Source: Sporosarcina sp. Marseille-Q4063 (GTDB lineage: Bacteria > Bacillota > Bacilli > Bacillales_A > Planococcaceae). Taken from it: DNA of 64,000 nucleotides. The notes below the pieces were generated by a model that was given only the letters and a program-made list of their open reading frames with translations, was not told where the DNA came from and ran no database searches. The translations under genes were made by a program, and so were the position numbers. The DNA lies in contig NZ_CP070502.1 in the NCBI RefSeq assembly GCF_018309085.1, positions 992,001 through 1,056,000 on the forward strand, read 5' to 3'. Position 1 is the stretch's first letter. The number at the start of each line of letters is the position of its first letter. This document shows, piece after piece, positions 18,813-26,816 of this stretch.

Positions 18813-19187
18813 ATGAAAAAAGTTTTTTTTACATCCCTGCTCGCCGCACCTATGCTGTTGTTTTTCTGTATGCTGCTATTCTCATCAACGAATCTTGTCC
18901 ACTTGTTGGATTTCATCTTTTATATCGGGCTCGTTCTTTTATTAATTGGTAGCGTGATGTTAATCCTTCAAGCTGGATTTTTCAATGCCTTTATTACTAC
19001 TTCCAAACACTTCTTTTCCACTATTAGTAAAAGAGAGCAATCTATACGGCGCTTCGAAGGAAAAAATAGGGGAAAAGCAAGTTATAAAAAAGAGTACCCC
19101 CTTTTAAAAAAGATTTTATTGCTTGGCGTTGTTTATTTTTCATTTAGTCTCATCGGTTCAATCGTTATTGTCTTTTTAAGGTATTGA
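18813..19187 (+). CDS. DUF3899-type small membrane protein
   Basis: A 124-aa protein with two N-terminal membrane helices (residues about 8-25 and 33-54), a basic cytoplasmic loop with KREQSIRRFEGKNRGK, and a C-terminal helix. This layout fits the DUF3899 family of Firmicutes, of unknown role. AAAGGAG lies 12 nt before ATG 18813. The stop codon is followed after 2 nt by repeat copy 5. Confidence 0.6.
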   Translation: MKKVFFTSLLAAPMLLFFCMLLFSSTNLVHLLDFIFYIGLVLLLIGSVMLILQAGFFNAFITTSKHFFSTISKREQSIRRFEGKNRGKASYKKEYPLLKKILLLGVVYFSFSLIGSIVIVFLRY

Positions 19188-19189
19188 CA

Positions 19190-19335
19190 GGTACCTGTGC
19201 AAGGTGCAATTATGACAATTCACGATTTTGTATAAAAAATCAAAAGGATACCGACAACATGTTATGTAGTCGGTACCCCCTTCTTAGTTTATGCAATTGT
19301 AGTGTATTTTTCGAATTGTGTCTTGCACAGGTACC
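19190..19335 (+). repeat. 146-bp GGTACC element, copy 5
   Basis: Full copy filling the gap between two convergent genes: 2 nt after one stop codon and 8 nt before the other. Hairpin arms AAGGATACCGAC and GTCGGTACCCCC. Confidence 0.95.
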
Positions 19336-19343
19336 AAAATTTT

Positions 19344-19763
19344 TCACCCATTTGGATTTTCATCCCTACTGACTTCAACCTTAAATATCTTAGGATCTAA
19401 TTTATATTTTACGGCAGTTTCTTCAAAAATCCTCTTTACCTCTACTCGTTCTTGTTCATTTGCTTCCTTATTTGTGAGAGTGATTTCAATCCGAATGTCA
19501 TCTTCATCATCCATAATTCCAAGTATACTGTGTTCATATCCTTTTTCCCTTAACCTTTCCCCAAGATTTTTATAGAATCCAACTTCCTTATGGTAGGATG
19601 CCAGATAGTCATTCGCCTCTTCTACTGAAACCTCTCGATTATTTTCTTGTAATAAAGTACCGGCGTCATTTCCTCCATTTGAAAATCTAGCATAGACGGA
19701 TAGCATAATAATAACGAGTAAAAGCAGACTTAAACCAAATAGACCGCTGTCCCTCACTTTCAT
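19344..19763 (-). CDS. Membrane-anchored protein of unknown function
   Basis: A 139-aa protein with one N-terminal membrane anchor (LFGLSLLLLVIIMLSVYA) and an acidic extracytoplasmic domain. It contains IRIEITLTNKEANEQERVEV, which suggests an alternating beta-strand and helix fold. I do not recognise a family. ATG 19763 follows GGGGAG at 8 nt; a GTG at 19772 overlaps that binding site. It is monocistronic, with repeat copy 5 just after its stop and a terminator-like hairpin and copy 6 upstream. Confidence 0.6.
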   Translation of the reverse strand: MKVRDSGLFGLSLLLLVIIMLSVYARFSNGGNDAGTLLQENNREVSVEEANDYLASYHKEVGFYKNLGERLREKGYEHSILGIMDDEDDIRIEITLTNKEANEQERVEVKRIFEETAVKYKLDPKIFKVEVSRDENPNG

Positions 19764-19835
19764 AAAGATCACTCCCCGTGTTCTTTATTGATATTATGCC
19801 TATGAATTTCAATTTATAATTAGACAAGTCATGCA

Positions 19836-19868
19836 AAAAAAACGCACAGCCTAGGCCATGCGTTTTAG
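19836..19868. terminator. Hairpin upstream of the 19344-19763 gene
   Basis: AAAACGCA pairs with TGCGTTTT around a CAGCCTAGGCCA-type loop, with an A-run on the left side. It could end transcripts coming from gltT-side read-through in either direction. Confidence 0.55.
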
Positions 19869-19899
19869 CAGTTGCACTTATGAAAAGTACCTTTTTGAC

Positions 19900-20045
19900 G
19901 GTACCTGTGCAAGGTGCAATTATGACAATTCGCCACTTTGTATAATAACTCAGAACGATTTCTACAAAGCGTTATATAGTCAACTTCCCCTTCTCAGTTT
20001 ATACAATTGTAGTGAATTTCCTGAATTGTTTCTTGCACAGGTACC
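19900..20045 (+). repeat. 146-bp GGTACC element, copy 6
   Basis: Full-length copy with a decayed hairpin. It lies between two leftward genes, 15 nt after the symporter stop. A half site AGTACC flanks it on the left at about 19887. Confidence 0.94.
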
Positions 20046-20060
20046 TAAATTTTCTCCAAC

Positions 20061-21338
20061 TTACGCGAGTTCCTCAGCTGGATTTATATTATAATCTTCG
20101 CTTTCCGCAGGTTTGAAGCGGCCTTCGGATTTTGAAATAACAATTGTTGCTGTTGCATTTCCAAGTACGTTTACGACTGTTCTACCCATGTCAAGAAGTC
20201 TGTCGACACCGGCAATGAATGCAAGACCTTCAAGTGGGATTCCGACTGTTCCGAGTGTCGCTAGCAGAACGACAAAGGAAACCCCTGGCACGCCTGCAAT
20301 TCCATTAGATGTGACCATCAAGACTAAAACTAATGTAATTTGTTCCATAACACTCAAGTTTATATTATACATTTGTGCAATGAAAATTGCTGCAAGTGCT
20401 TGATAGAGTGTAGAGCCGTCTAAGTTAAATGAATACCCCGTTGGAATAACGAAGGAGACAATGTCTTTTGGACAACCTTTCTTCTCCATTTTCTGCATCA
20501 ATCTTGGCAATACTGTTTCTGAACTTGCAGTGGAATACGCTAAGAGTAATTCATCTTTTAATAATTTGATTGTCGTAAAAATACTTGACCCTACCATCTT
20601 TGAAATGACACCAAGTACAACAACAACGAAGAAAATCATCGTTACATAAACGAGAATCATTAATTTACCAAGCGGGATTAACGAGCTTAAACCGAATTTT
20701 GAAACAGTCACGCCAATTAACCCAAATACACCAATTGGTGCAAATTTCATAATTAGATTCGTCACCCAGAACATCGCATCTGCCGTTCCCTGGAAAAACG
20801 CCAAAACAGGTTTTCCTCTCTCTCCGATCGACGCAATCCCTAACCCGAATAATACCGAAAAGAAAATTAGTGGAAGCATATCCGCATTTGCCATCGAATC
20901 CACAATATTACTTGGCACAATGCCCACCAAAACATCCATAATTCCTTCATTTTGCACATTTTCTGTCGTTTGAACATATTGATCAATATCGCCTTTAGCA
21001 AGTGATGACATATCGATGCCTTCACCCGGCTTAAAGATATTTGCTGCCGATAATCCGACAACAATTGCTATTAAAGAAACAACTTGGAAATATAACATTG
21101 TTTTCCCGCCGAGTTTGCCTAATTGTTTGATATCTCCAGTCCCAGCTACGCCGACAATTAACGTAGATATAATAATTGGAACAACAATCATTTTAATCAT
21201 ATTAATAAACATTGTTCCGAGCGGCTGCAAATAAGTTTCAATTGCAGGGTTTCCGTAAAAAACTGCACCAACAATAATCCCTAATATTAATCCGACTAGG
21301 ATTTGATAGGCTAAAGGAAATTTAAATTTTCTTTTCAT
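20061..21338 (-). CDS. gltT: Glutamate/dicarboxylate:cation symporter (DAACS family)
   Basis: A 425-aa symporter with about eight membrane helices and two re-entrant loops. Signature segments are MIKMIVVPIIISTLIVGVA, the serine-rich ASSETVLPRLMQKMEK hairpin, GYSFNLDGSTLYQ and NVLGNATATIVISK. The family imports glutamate, aspartate or C4-dicarboxylates with Na+ or H+. ATG 21338 follows GAGGTG; the TTG one codon earlier is less well placed. A likely cre site lies in the leader, so CcpA repression is expected. The neighbouring GlnK/GlnL-type pair may control it. The gltT name is by family and not proof of substrate. Confidence 0.87.
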   Translation of the reverse strand: MKRKFKFPLAYQILVGLILGIIVGAVFYGNPAIETYLQPLGTMFINMIKMIVVPIIISTLIVGVAGTGDIKQLGKLGGKTMLYFQVVSLIAIVVGLSAANIFKPGEGIDMSSLAKGDIDQYVQTTENVQNEGIMDVLVGIVPSNIVDSMANADMLPLIFFSVLFGLGIASIGERGKPVLAFFQGTADAMFWVTNLIMKFAPIGVFGLIGVTVSKFGLSSLIPLGKLMILVYVTMIFFVVVVLGVISKMVGSSIFTTIKLLKDELLLAYSTASSETVLPRLMQKMEKKGCPKDIVSFVIPTGYSFNLDGSTLYQALAAIFIAQMYNINLSVMEQITLVLVLMVTSNGIAGVPGVSFVVLLATLGTVGIPLEGLAFIAGVDRLLDMGRTVVNVLGNATATIVISKSEGRFKPAESEDYNINPAEELA

Positions 21339-21360
21339 CAATAGTCACCTCTTCATCTTT

Positions 21361-21374
21361 TGTAAACGCTTTCT
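21361..21374 (-). promoter_or_regulatory. Likely cre (CcpA) site in front of the symporter
   Basis: On the minus strand AGAAAGCGTTTACA differs from the cre consensus TGAAARCGYTTWCA at one position only. It sits 23-36 nt before the start codon, where bound CcpA would block transcription. Confidence 0.6.
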
Positions 21375-21478
21375 CAAAAAAAGTAAGCTTAAAAAACAGT
21401 TTACGGGAGACTTATTGAATCCTACAAAATCCGACATTTAAAGAAAACTTTTTTACCAATACCAATTTATCGAAAACT

Positions 21479-22369
21479 TTAAGGTTGATTGTATTTATCA
21501 ATAACTTCACGATACAACATTTGAAGGAACTTCCGGCTATTTATTTTCACTTTCATTGGCGTATCATCATTCTCTTGAATCTGCTTCATGCGACTTCTAA
21601 TTTCCCCGAAGTCAAAATAGCGAGGCGCGTAATATTCGAATTCTGGATTGGTGTAATCAATTGAGCCTAATGAAGCTAAGTTGTTTACAGCAGCAATAAT
21701 TGTTCTTCGGATCCGTTGTTCAATGGCTTTACATTCTTTTTCCACGTTTTTGGCACCCATTTTTTTTGCGACTGCTTCATATAATTCTTTTAATGAAGGC
21801 ACCTGAGCGTTATAATCCCCATTTTCCATTAGAATTTCAATCATCGATACGATATCATCGCTTCCTGCTTCACCGACTATTCCCATATCATTTAAAATGG
21901 AGAGGACAGTTTCTTTCACGTTTCTTTGCGTTTTTGTCTTCGTATTCGTATTCGGACCGAGATTCACTAATGATTCTCGGATTTGCAATAAAGAATTTTT
22001 TAGTTGGAATTGTTCAGCCGTCTTCTTTAAAATACTAGACACTTCAATACGATTAATCGGTTTATGTATAAAGTATTCTACACCTCTTTCATAAGCCTCC
22101 CCTACCATTTCTTTATTTACAACTTGAGAAATCATAATAAATTGTCCTTGAAACCCCTCATTTTGTAACTGTTCAATCGTTTCAATTCCATCTAATTCCG
22201 GCATTAAAAAGTCAATTAATACAAAATCAGGCCGCGTTGAAAGGATAAAAGAAAGTGACTTTTTCCCACTCTCCGCTTCACCTATCACTGCACCAAGACC
22301 GCCCTCAGTTATAATTTGCGCTAACATTCGACGGCTTGCTGTATCATCATCTACAATAAAATATCGCAG
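21479..22369 (-). CDS. glnL: GlnL-type response regulator (REC + YcbB domain)
   Basis: Strongly similar in layout to B. subtilis GlnL (YcbB). The receiver domain has the acidic pocket FIVDDD, the phosphoacceptor aspartate in VLIDFLMPELDG, and lysine in FIHKPINRIEV; the YcbB C-terminal domain has SEQRIRRTII and NLASLGSIDY. No usual start codon covers the receiver N-terminus: the first ATG (22327) would delete the acidic pocket. The frame can begin at CTG 22369, which matches the expected length. Alternatively a one-base slip in the AAAA run would join it to TTG 22379. It follows glnK by 11 nt. Confidence 0.85.
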   Translation of the reverse strand: MRYFIVDDDTASRRMLAQIITEGGLGAVIGEAESGKKSLSFILSTRPDFVLIDFLMPELDGIETIEQLQNEGFQGQFIMISQVVNKEMVGEAYERGVEYFIHKPINRIEVSSILKKTAEQFQLKNSLLQIRESLVNLGPNTNTKTKTQRNVKETVLSILNDMGIVGEAGSDDIVSMIEILMENGDYNAQVPSLKELYEAVAKKMGAKNVEKECKAIEQRIRRTIIAAVNNLASLGSIDYTNPEFEYYAPRYFDFGEIRSRMKQIQENDDTPMKVKINSRKFLQMLYREVIDKYNQP

Positions 22370-22380
22370 TTTTCTTCAAC

Positions 22381-23643
22381 TCACTTTCTAATATTTTCAG
22401 TTGGAATTTCGATTCGAAAGACCGTTCCATTTCCTGGTGTTTCTATTCGAATTTGACCTTTTAATGTTCGAATAATTTCTTGAACATGCGACAAACCGAT
22501 TCCTGTCGCCGCCACCCCTTGAACGCTAAACTTTGTCGTATAACCAGGTTCAAAAATAATGGAAATATCCTCTTTTGGAATTCCATCTCCAGAATCTTTA
22601 ATAATAAAATAAGTAGTTTCTCCTTCTTCAAATAACTCTAAAATGATTTCACCTTTATTCTTAATCGATTCAACAGCATTTGCTGTAATATTATTCAATA
22701 AAGCAAGAAGAGGGATTTGTTGATTCGTTTCAAAATCACTCGATATTAATTCATGAAAAGTAATATTTTTCTTTAATAACTCACTATATTTTTTATTTGA
22801 AGTCATTACTAAATCAATTAGATCGGACAAAAAGAAGTTTTCATTTCTTTTTTCATTTGTCATTTTAGATAGCCCCGCAAAAATCCGCTGCGAATCTTTT
22901 TTTACCTCATGAATTTCTTGCGCGATAAGTAATGCTTGTACACTCAACTCATGAAGCTCTTTCTTTTTTAATCTTCTATATAAATCATGACTGGAGGCGG
23001 TAATTTGTTCGATATGATCCATCGATTTCTGCAAATACAAGGTTTCCGCATACAATTCAGAACCAAGACTAAGCGTCTCCTGCATCCGTTTCTTATGTTC
23101 CGAAATAATAATCGAGCTATACAGACCAACGACAAAATAACTCCGCAGTACTGCGACTCCCCCTAATAGTATCCATTCATGAAACGTTACATTCACACCA
23201 CTTAATAACAACAATCTCGCAAGTTGCTCTGCACTATTTCCAATAAACTCAAATCCAGCAGCCCATGCTCCTAGGAGAAGTGGAGACGTTTTATACTGCT
23301 CTATTTTGATAAAGTTCAATCCGAGTGCATATAAAAAATAAAATAGCAAAACAGGCGAATGAGTTTTTAAACTCACAGCCAAGTCTGTTTGATGAAGCAT
23401 GTCGCCAAATAACCGAAAACAAACGACTGTTAGACCCGTAATTAGACCCGTACGGATCAGAGATGCCGGAGGTCGAATAAGAATTAGCAGAAAGAAAGCA
23501 ATACTGCCCAATCCGAAACGAAAAGCATCACCATTAAAAGGAATCACTTTTATTTCGCTCGCAATAGCAGTCAACAGCGCTATAAACACTAAGTATAACC
23601 CATCACTTCTTTTGAAATTATTATTGAAAAGGTTATTTATCAA
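22381..23643 (-). CDS. glnK: GlnK-type sensor histidine kinase
   Basis: A 420-aa membrane sensor kinase. The first 180 residues hold about six hydrophobic helices. A phospho-accepting histidine is expected in AQEIHEVKKDSQ (about 240). The ATPase part shows the N box NNITANAVESI, G1 DSGDGIP and G2 GIGLSHVQE. Length and arrangement match B. subtilis GlnK (YcbA), which senses glutamine and activates glutaminase and glutamine uptake through GlnL. TTG start at 23643 after AAGGGAGG. It forms an operon with the response regulator and lies next to an amino-acid symporter. Confidence 0.85.
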   Translation of the reverse strand: MINNLFNNNFKRSDGLYLVFIALLTAIASEIKVIPFNGDAFRFGLGSIAFFLLILIRPPASLIRTGLITGLTVVCFRLFGDMLHQTDLAVSLKTHSPVLLFYFLYALGLNFIKIEQYKTSPLLLGAWAAGFEFIGNSAEQLARLLLLSGVNVTFHEWILLGGVAVLRSYFVVGLYSSIIISEHKKRMQETLSLGSELYAETLYLQKSMDHIEQITASSHDLYRRLKKKELHELSVQALLIAQEIHEVKKDSQRIFAGLSKMTNEKRNENFFLSDLIDLVMTSNKKYSELLKKNITFHELISSDFETNQQIPLLALLNNITANAVESIKNKGEIILELFEEGETTYFIIKDSGDGIPKEDISIIFEPGYTTKFSVQGVAATGIGLSHVQEIIRTLKGQIRIETPGNGTVFRIEIPTENIRK

Positions 23644-23789
23644 AACTGCTGGCCTCCCTTGCGCATCTGTCTATTTATTTTAACAAAAAGTATATACGCT
23701 CGACTAATATTATTGCATACATAGTATATCACGGGCCGGGTTGTACTCCCTTTCCATGATACCTTACTTCATAATATTTAAAATCAAAT

Positions 23790-23848
23790 AACCACGCCAA
23801 CAAATTCGGCAGCGTGGTTGCTTTATCTAGTACTATTTATTTCACTTA
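23790..23848 (-). pseudogene. Remnant 3' end of a third paralogous lipoprotein gene
   Basis: A hairpin (23790-23819) and the following bases match the terminator and last codons of the 24466-25056 lipoprotein gene, including the 17-base block TACTATTTATTTCACTT, which on the minus strand carries Val-Lys-stop. The match ends abruptly after this, so only the tail of a duplicated gene survives. Confidence 0.6.
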
Positions 23849-23998
23849 AGCCCGACTAACTACACAAGGAGTTTTTACACATTTCATACCCATGATTACA
23901 ATACTATTAGTATTTGTTGTAAAATAGAAATAGATTTAGAAGTCAGATATACTGAAAAGAAGTTTCTACAACTATGAATTAAAGGAGTTTAAACAAAC

Positions 23999-24400
23999 AT
24001 GAGATTCGATGACATTATTGCCTTCACTATTCTTTTTCTATTCCTCATCGGCAGTATAATGATTATGGTTAATGTCTTCAAAAGCAGGCCTTTAAAAATA
24101 TTTAACGGGACAAAGTACCTAGGGATAACAAAAGTTAGTTTATCCTTTAAAGTATTTGATACATACTTTGTGCGGAATTATTGGATTCGGCCAAATGTTA
24201 CCTATGAAGTTTTTTACAAGTTAAAAACTGAAGAAGGCAAGCTTACGATGTCCCTCGACAATCAACTTTTTGAAGAAACGACAACCTCTGTGGAAGGTTC
24301 TGTTCTCATGACGTTTGATAAATTAAAACCTGTCGTAAAACTCGTCGGAGAGAATGCTATAAACGGTCATGCTGAAGTTAAATTAATTAAACATCAATGA
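23999..24400 (+). CDS. Small membrane-anchored protein of unknown function
   Basis: A 133-aa protein with one N-terminal membrane helix (IIAFTILFLFLIGSIMIMV) and a basic, beta-rich remainder. I recognise no family. ATG 23999 follows AAAGGAG at 9 nt. It is the only rightward gene among leftward lipoprotein genes and lies between the remnant third lipoprotein copy and the first intact one. The hairpin at 24419-24448 can end it as well as the opposite gene. Confidence 0.6.
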   Translation: MRFDDIIAFTILFLFLIGSIMIMVNVFKSRPLKIFNGTKYLGITKVSLSFKVFDTYFVRNYWIRPNVTYEVFYKLKTEEGKLTMSLDNQLFEETTTSVEGSVLMTFDKLKPVVKLVGENAINGHAEVKLIKHQ

Positions 24401-24418
24401 GCTGTTCCTTACAAAAAT

Positions 24419-24448
24419 AACCATGGTAACAAATTCAGCAACGTGGTT
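24419..24448. terminator. Terminator of lipoprotein gene 1
   Basis: AACCATGGTAAC pairs imperfectly with the CAACGTGGTT arm. It is homologous to the hairpins at 23790-23819 and 25193-25222, as expected from gene duplication. Confidence 0.6.
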
Positions 24449-24465
24449 ACTTTAGCTTGTACTAT

Positions 24466-25056
24466 TTATTTCACTTCTTCATAAGTGAAGCCATCTATTG
24501 TCATCACCTTATTATCTTCTTCCAGACTTTTTAATAACTCTAACTGCTCTTCAGTAATCGACAATACGATTGGAAGTGCACTGTTTGGTTGTAAAACGCC
24601 TGCCTTCTCTTCGGTCATTTCAATGGGTTGTCTTTCCCATACATACTCATTATTTTTGTTTCCTAACGTATAAATGAATTCAATGTTTTTGATCGCCACA
24701 GGTAATCGGTTGATCCCTAATAGGACTAACTTCGGATTCCCGCTATCATCTCGGTAGGCATTCACAATATAAACTGTGAAATCATTCTTCGCCCCCATAT
24801 TCGGGTATTGTTGAATGACTTTGTCTAATTCGCTGTAAAATTGATTGTTTTCGACAGTTACACCAATCTCTTCATCACCTTGTAAAACTTGCAATTTCAA
24901 GCCTTGTTCGTTTCCGACAGTTTCATCGTTATTTGGCTCATTCTCTGTTTTGTTTTCTTCATTAACAACAGGTTTTCCCGTATTAATTTCCAACTTCCCA
25001 CATGCCGCTAAAGCAAGAATAGATAAAATCATTAATAACACCAAGTACTTTCTCAT
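24466..25056 (-). CDS. Lipoprotein of unknown function, duplicate 1
   Basis: A 196-aa predicted lipoprotein: signal MRKYLVLLMILSILALAAC with cysteine as lipid site, then a Asn/Glu-rich linker and a globular domain. The later segment NRLPVAIKNIEF and the PNSALPIVL block are shared almost word for word with the gene at 25239-25829, which has exactly the same length. I chose ATG 25056 because AGGAG lies 8 nt upstream. The beta-rich pattern resembles SLAP-like domains, but this is weak. Function unknown; probably surface exposed. Confidence 0.72.
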   Translation of the reverse strand: MRKYLVLLMILSILALAACGKLEINTGKPVVNEENKTENEPNNDETVGNEQGLKLQVLQGDEEIGVTVENNQFYSELDKVIQQYPNMGAKNDFTVYIVNAYRDDSGNPKLVLLGINRLPVAIKNIEFIYTLGNKNNEYVWERQPIEMTEEKAGVLQPNSALPIVLSITEEQLELLKSLEEDNKVMTIDGFTYEEVK

Positions 25057-25192
25057 TTTGATATCTCCTGACATAAATATAAAACTAGTCTTTATGAAAG
25101 AGCGTCCGCACTGAAGTCAAGCTATTCAACCAATGAATAGCCCCTCTTTTCAAGCGACTTATCCACCCCATATTTCGCCACTTCATAAAAAT

Positions 25193-25222
25193 AACCGCGC
25201 CAACTAATTTGGTAGCGCGGTA
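25193..25222. terminator. Terminator of lipoprotein gene 2
   Basis: AACCGCGCCAACTA and TTGGTAGCGCGGT form a strong stem; on the minus strand it is followed by TATTTTTATG. Confidence 0.75.
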
Positions 25223-25238
25223 TTTTATCTGTTAATAT

Positions 25239-25829
25239 TTATTTGACTTCTTCATATTTGAAGTCTTCTATTGACATCACTATATTACCTTCCTTTAGAC
25301 TTTTCACTAACATTTTTTGTTCGTCAGTAAGCGGTAAAACTATAGGAAGTGCACTGTTCGGCTGTAAAATCCCTGCAATTTCTTCTTTCATTTCAACTGG
25401 TTGTTTTTCCCAGACAAACTCTTCATCTTTGTTTCCCAACGTATAATTGAATTCAAAGTTTTTAATCGCCACGGGTAATCGGTTGATTCCTAATATGACT
25501 AACTTTGAATTTCCTTCTTCATCATGTAGTGTATCCACTACATAGAGACTAAAATCACCCGCTGCCCCCATATCTGGATTTTCTTGAATGATTTTGTCTA
25601 GCTCGCTATATAGTTCATTATTTTCTACAGTTACACCAACCTCTGCATCACCTTTAATAACTTGTAATTTCAAGCCCTGTTCGCTCCCTGCTGTTTTATT
25701 ACCAGTTGTCTCAAACTCTGAGTTATTTTCCCCATTATCTACAGGTTTTTCTGTACTTTTTTCTGTCTTTCCACATGCTGCTAAAGCAAGAATTGACAAA
25801 ATCGTTAATAATACCAAGTACTTTCTCAT
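25239..25829 (-). CDS. Lipoprotein of unknown function, duplicate 2
   Basis: Tandem paralogue of the preceding lipoprotein, identical in length (196 aa) and closely similar along its length. Lipobox LAAC near residue 19 follows a hydrophobic signal. Shared blocks include LPVAIKNFEFNYTLGNKDEE and LQPNSALPIVLPLTDEQ. TAGGAG precedes ATG 25829. The gap between the copies also carries a matching terminator, so the duplication covered gene plus terminator. It follows the 25866-26309 gene by 36 nt and may be co-transcribed with it. Confidence 0.72.
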   Translation of the reverse strand: MRKYLVLLTILSILALAACGKTEKSTEKPVDNGENNSEFETTGNKTAGSEQGLKLQVIKGDAEVGVTVENNELYSELDKIIQENPDMGAAGDFSLYVVDTLHDEEGNSKLVILGINRLPVAIKNFEFNYTLGNKDEEFVWEKQPVEMKEEIAGILQPNSALPIVLPLTDEQKMLVKSLKEGNIVMSIEDFKYEEVK

Positions 25830-25865
25830 TTTAATTTCTCCTAACTTAAAAACCAATTATTTTTT

Positions 25866-26309
25866 CTAATGTGTAATTTCAATATTTCGTAATTCACCTA
25901 AAAGTTCAGTTGCTTGATAGGTTTCTTTTTCTTTTGACAACCCTTTCGTCATCACTTTTATATGTAAGACGAATCCCTCGTTCGGTTTTAAGTCCCCTAA
26001 AAAATATTGTGGTAGGTCCAATTTCACGCCACTTAACCGCGCTTCAGGATTACCTTTCACGCGAAATGCAAGTTCCGCTTTTAAGCCGTTAATCGTTTTT
26101 TCGGTTTTATTTACGAATACACCGATAACAGTGAGCATCCGATCAACGTGCGAGTATAGACCCCTCAATATTACAAAGTTAAGCGATTTCACTTCGAAAT
26201 TGAATTCTTTTTCAGTGAAAAATGTTTGAATATCTGACAATTCTCTTTGTATCTCTGGATCATTTTGTTGGTTTTCATGCGCTTTTGCTAATACGATTTT
26301 TATGGCCAC
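25866..26309 (-). CDS. Cytosolic beta-rich protein of unknown function
   Basis: A 147-aa protein with no signal or membrane segment. GTG start at 26309 follows AGGGAG at about 9 nt. The second half (VFVNKTEKTINGLKAEL, then DLPQYFLGDLKPNEGFVLHI) has the alternating pattern of a single immunoglobulin-like or SLAP-like beta sandwich, similar in style to the lipoproteins downstream. I do not recognise a named family. It lies 14 nt after the coiled-coil gene at 26324-26695, so the two probably form one transcript. Confidence 0.55.
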   Translation of the reverse strand: MAIKIVLAKAHENQQNDPEIQRELSDIQTFFTEKEFNFEVKSLNFVILRGLYSHVDRMLTVIGVFVNKTEKTINGLKAELAFRVKGNPEARLSGVKLDLPQYFLGDLKPNEGFVLHIKVMTKGLSKEKETYQATELLGELRNIEITH

Positions 26310-26323
26310 AAATTAAATCTCCC

Positions 26324-26695
26324 TTAATTTACTAGATTGCCTATCTTTGTCGCTATCCAATTCAATGATGCTTTAACATTTCCAATCAGACCTTCTGTAC
26401 TATAAACTTCATTCTGCAATCTCATTAATTCATTGTTTAAATCGTCTAAATTACGATCAACGTTATTTATATAGGTCGATAAACTTCCCTTGATCAAAGA
26501 ACTTTTAAATATATTATTATGTTCTTTCAATAGCCGGCCTTTCCAATATGCATGATTCTCCCTAGATTCCTCATTCAACTTACTTTTAAAATCCAGCAAA
26601 TCACTTTTTAACTCTATAAATTTTACTTGTAAAATTTTAATAGATTCAATTCTATCATTTAATGAAGCAAGTTGCCAATTGCATTGATTCAACAC
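26324..26695 (-). CDS. Coiled-coil protein resembling YwqH/DUF5082 (5' end probably lost)
   Basis: A 123-aa helical protein with long heptad-like stretches and a central YWKGRL motif, the W-x-G mark of WXG100-like and DUF5082 (YwqH) proteins encoded beside LXG toxins of type VII secretion. No ribosome binding site precedes the TTG at 26695. A fragment of the GGTACC element begins 10 nt upstream, so the true 5' end or promoter may have been deleted. No LXG toxin gene is adjacent. Assignment rests on pattern only. Confidence 0.4.
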   Translation of the reverse strand: MLNQCNWQLASLNDRIESIKILQVKFIELKSDLLDFKSKLNEESRENHAYWKGRLLKEHNNIFKSSLIKGSLSTYINNVDRNLDDLNNELMRLQNEVYSTEGLIGNVKASLNWIATKIGNLVN

Positions 26696-26705
26696 AGTTT
26701 GCTTT

Positions 26706-26748
26706 GAGTTGTATTGATTTTGAAACGATTGTTTCTCGCACAGGTACC
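26706..26748 (+). repeat. GGTACC element, right-end fragment
   Basis: Only the last 40 or so bases of the element remain, ending TTTCTCGCACAGGTACC and then TAAATTGG. Same orientation as all full copies. It lies between divergent genes. Confidence 0.8.
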
Positions 26749-26816
26749 TAAATTGGATTCAGCAGCTAATTAGCTTATAATAGTATTACAACGGATCAGA
26801 AGGGATCGATCAAGTT

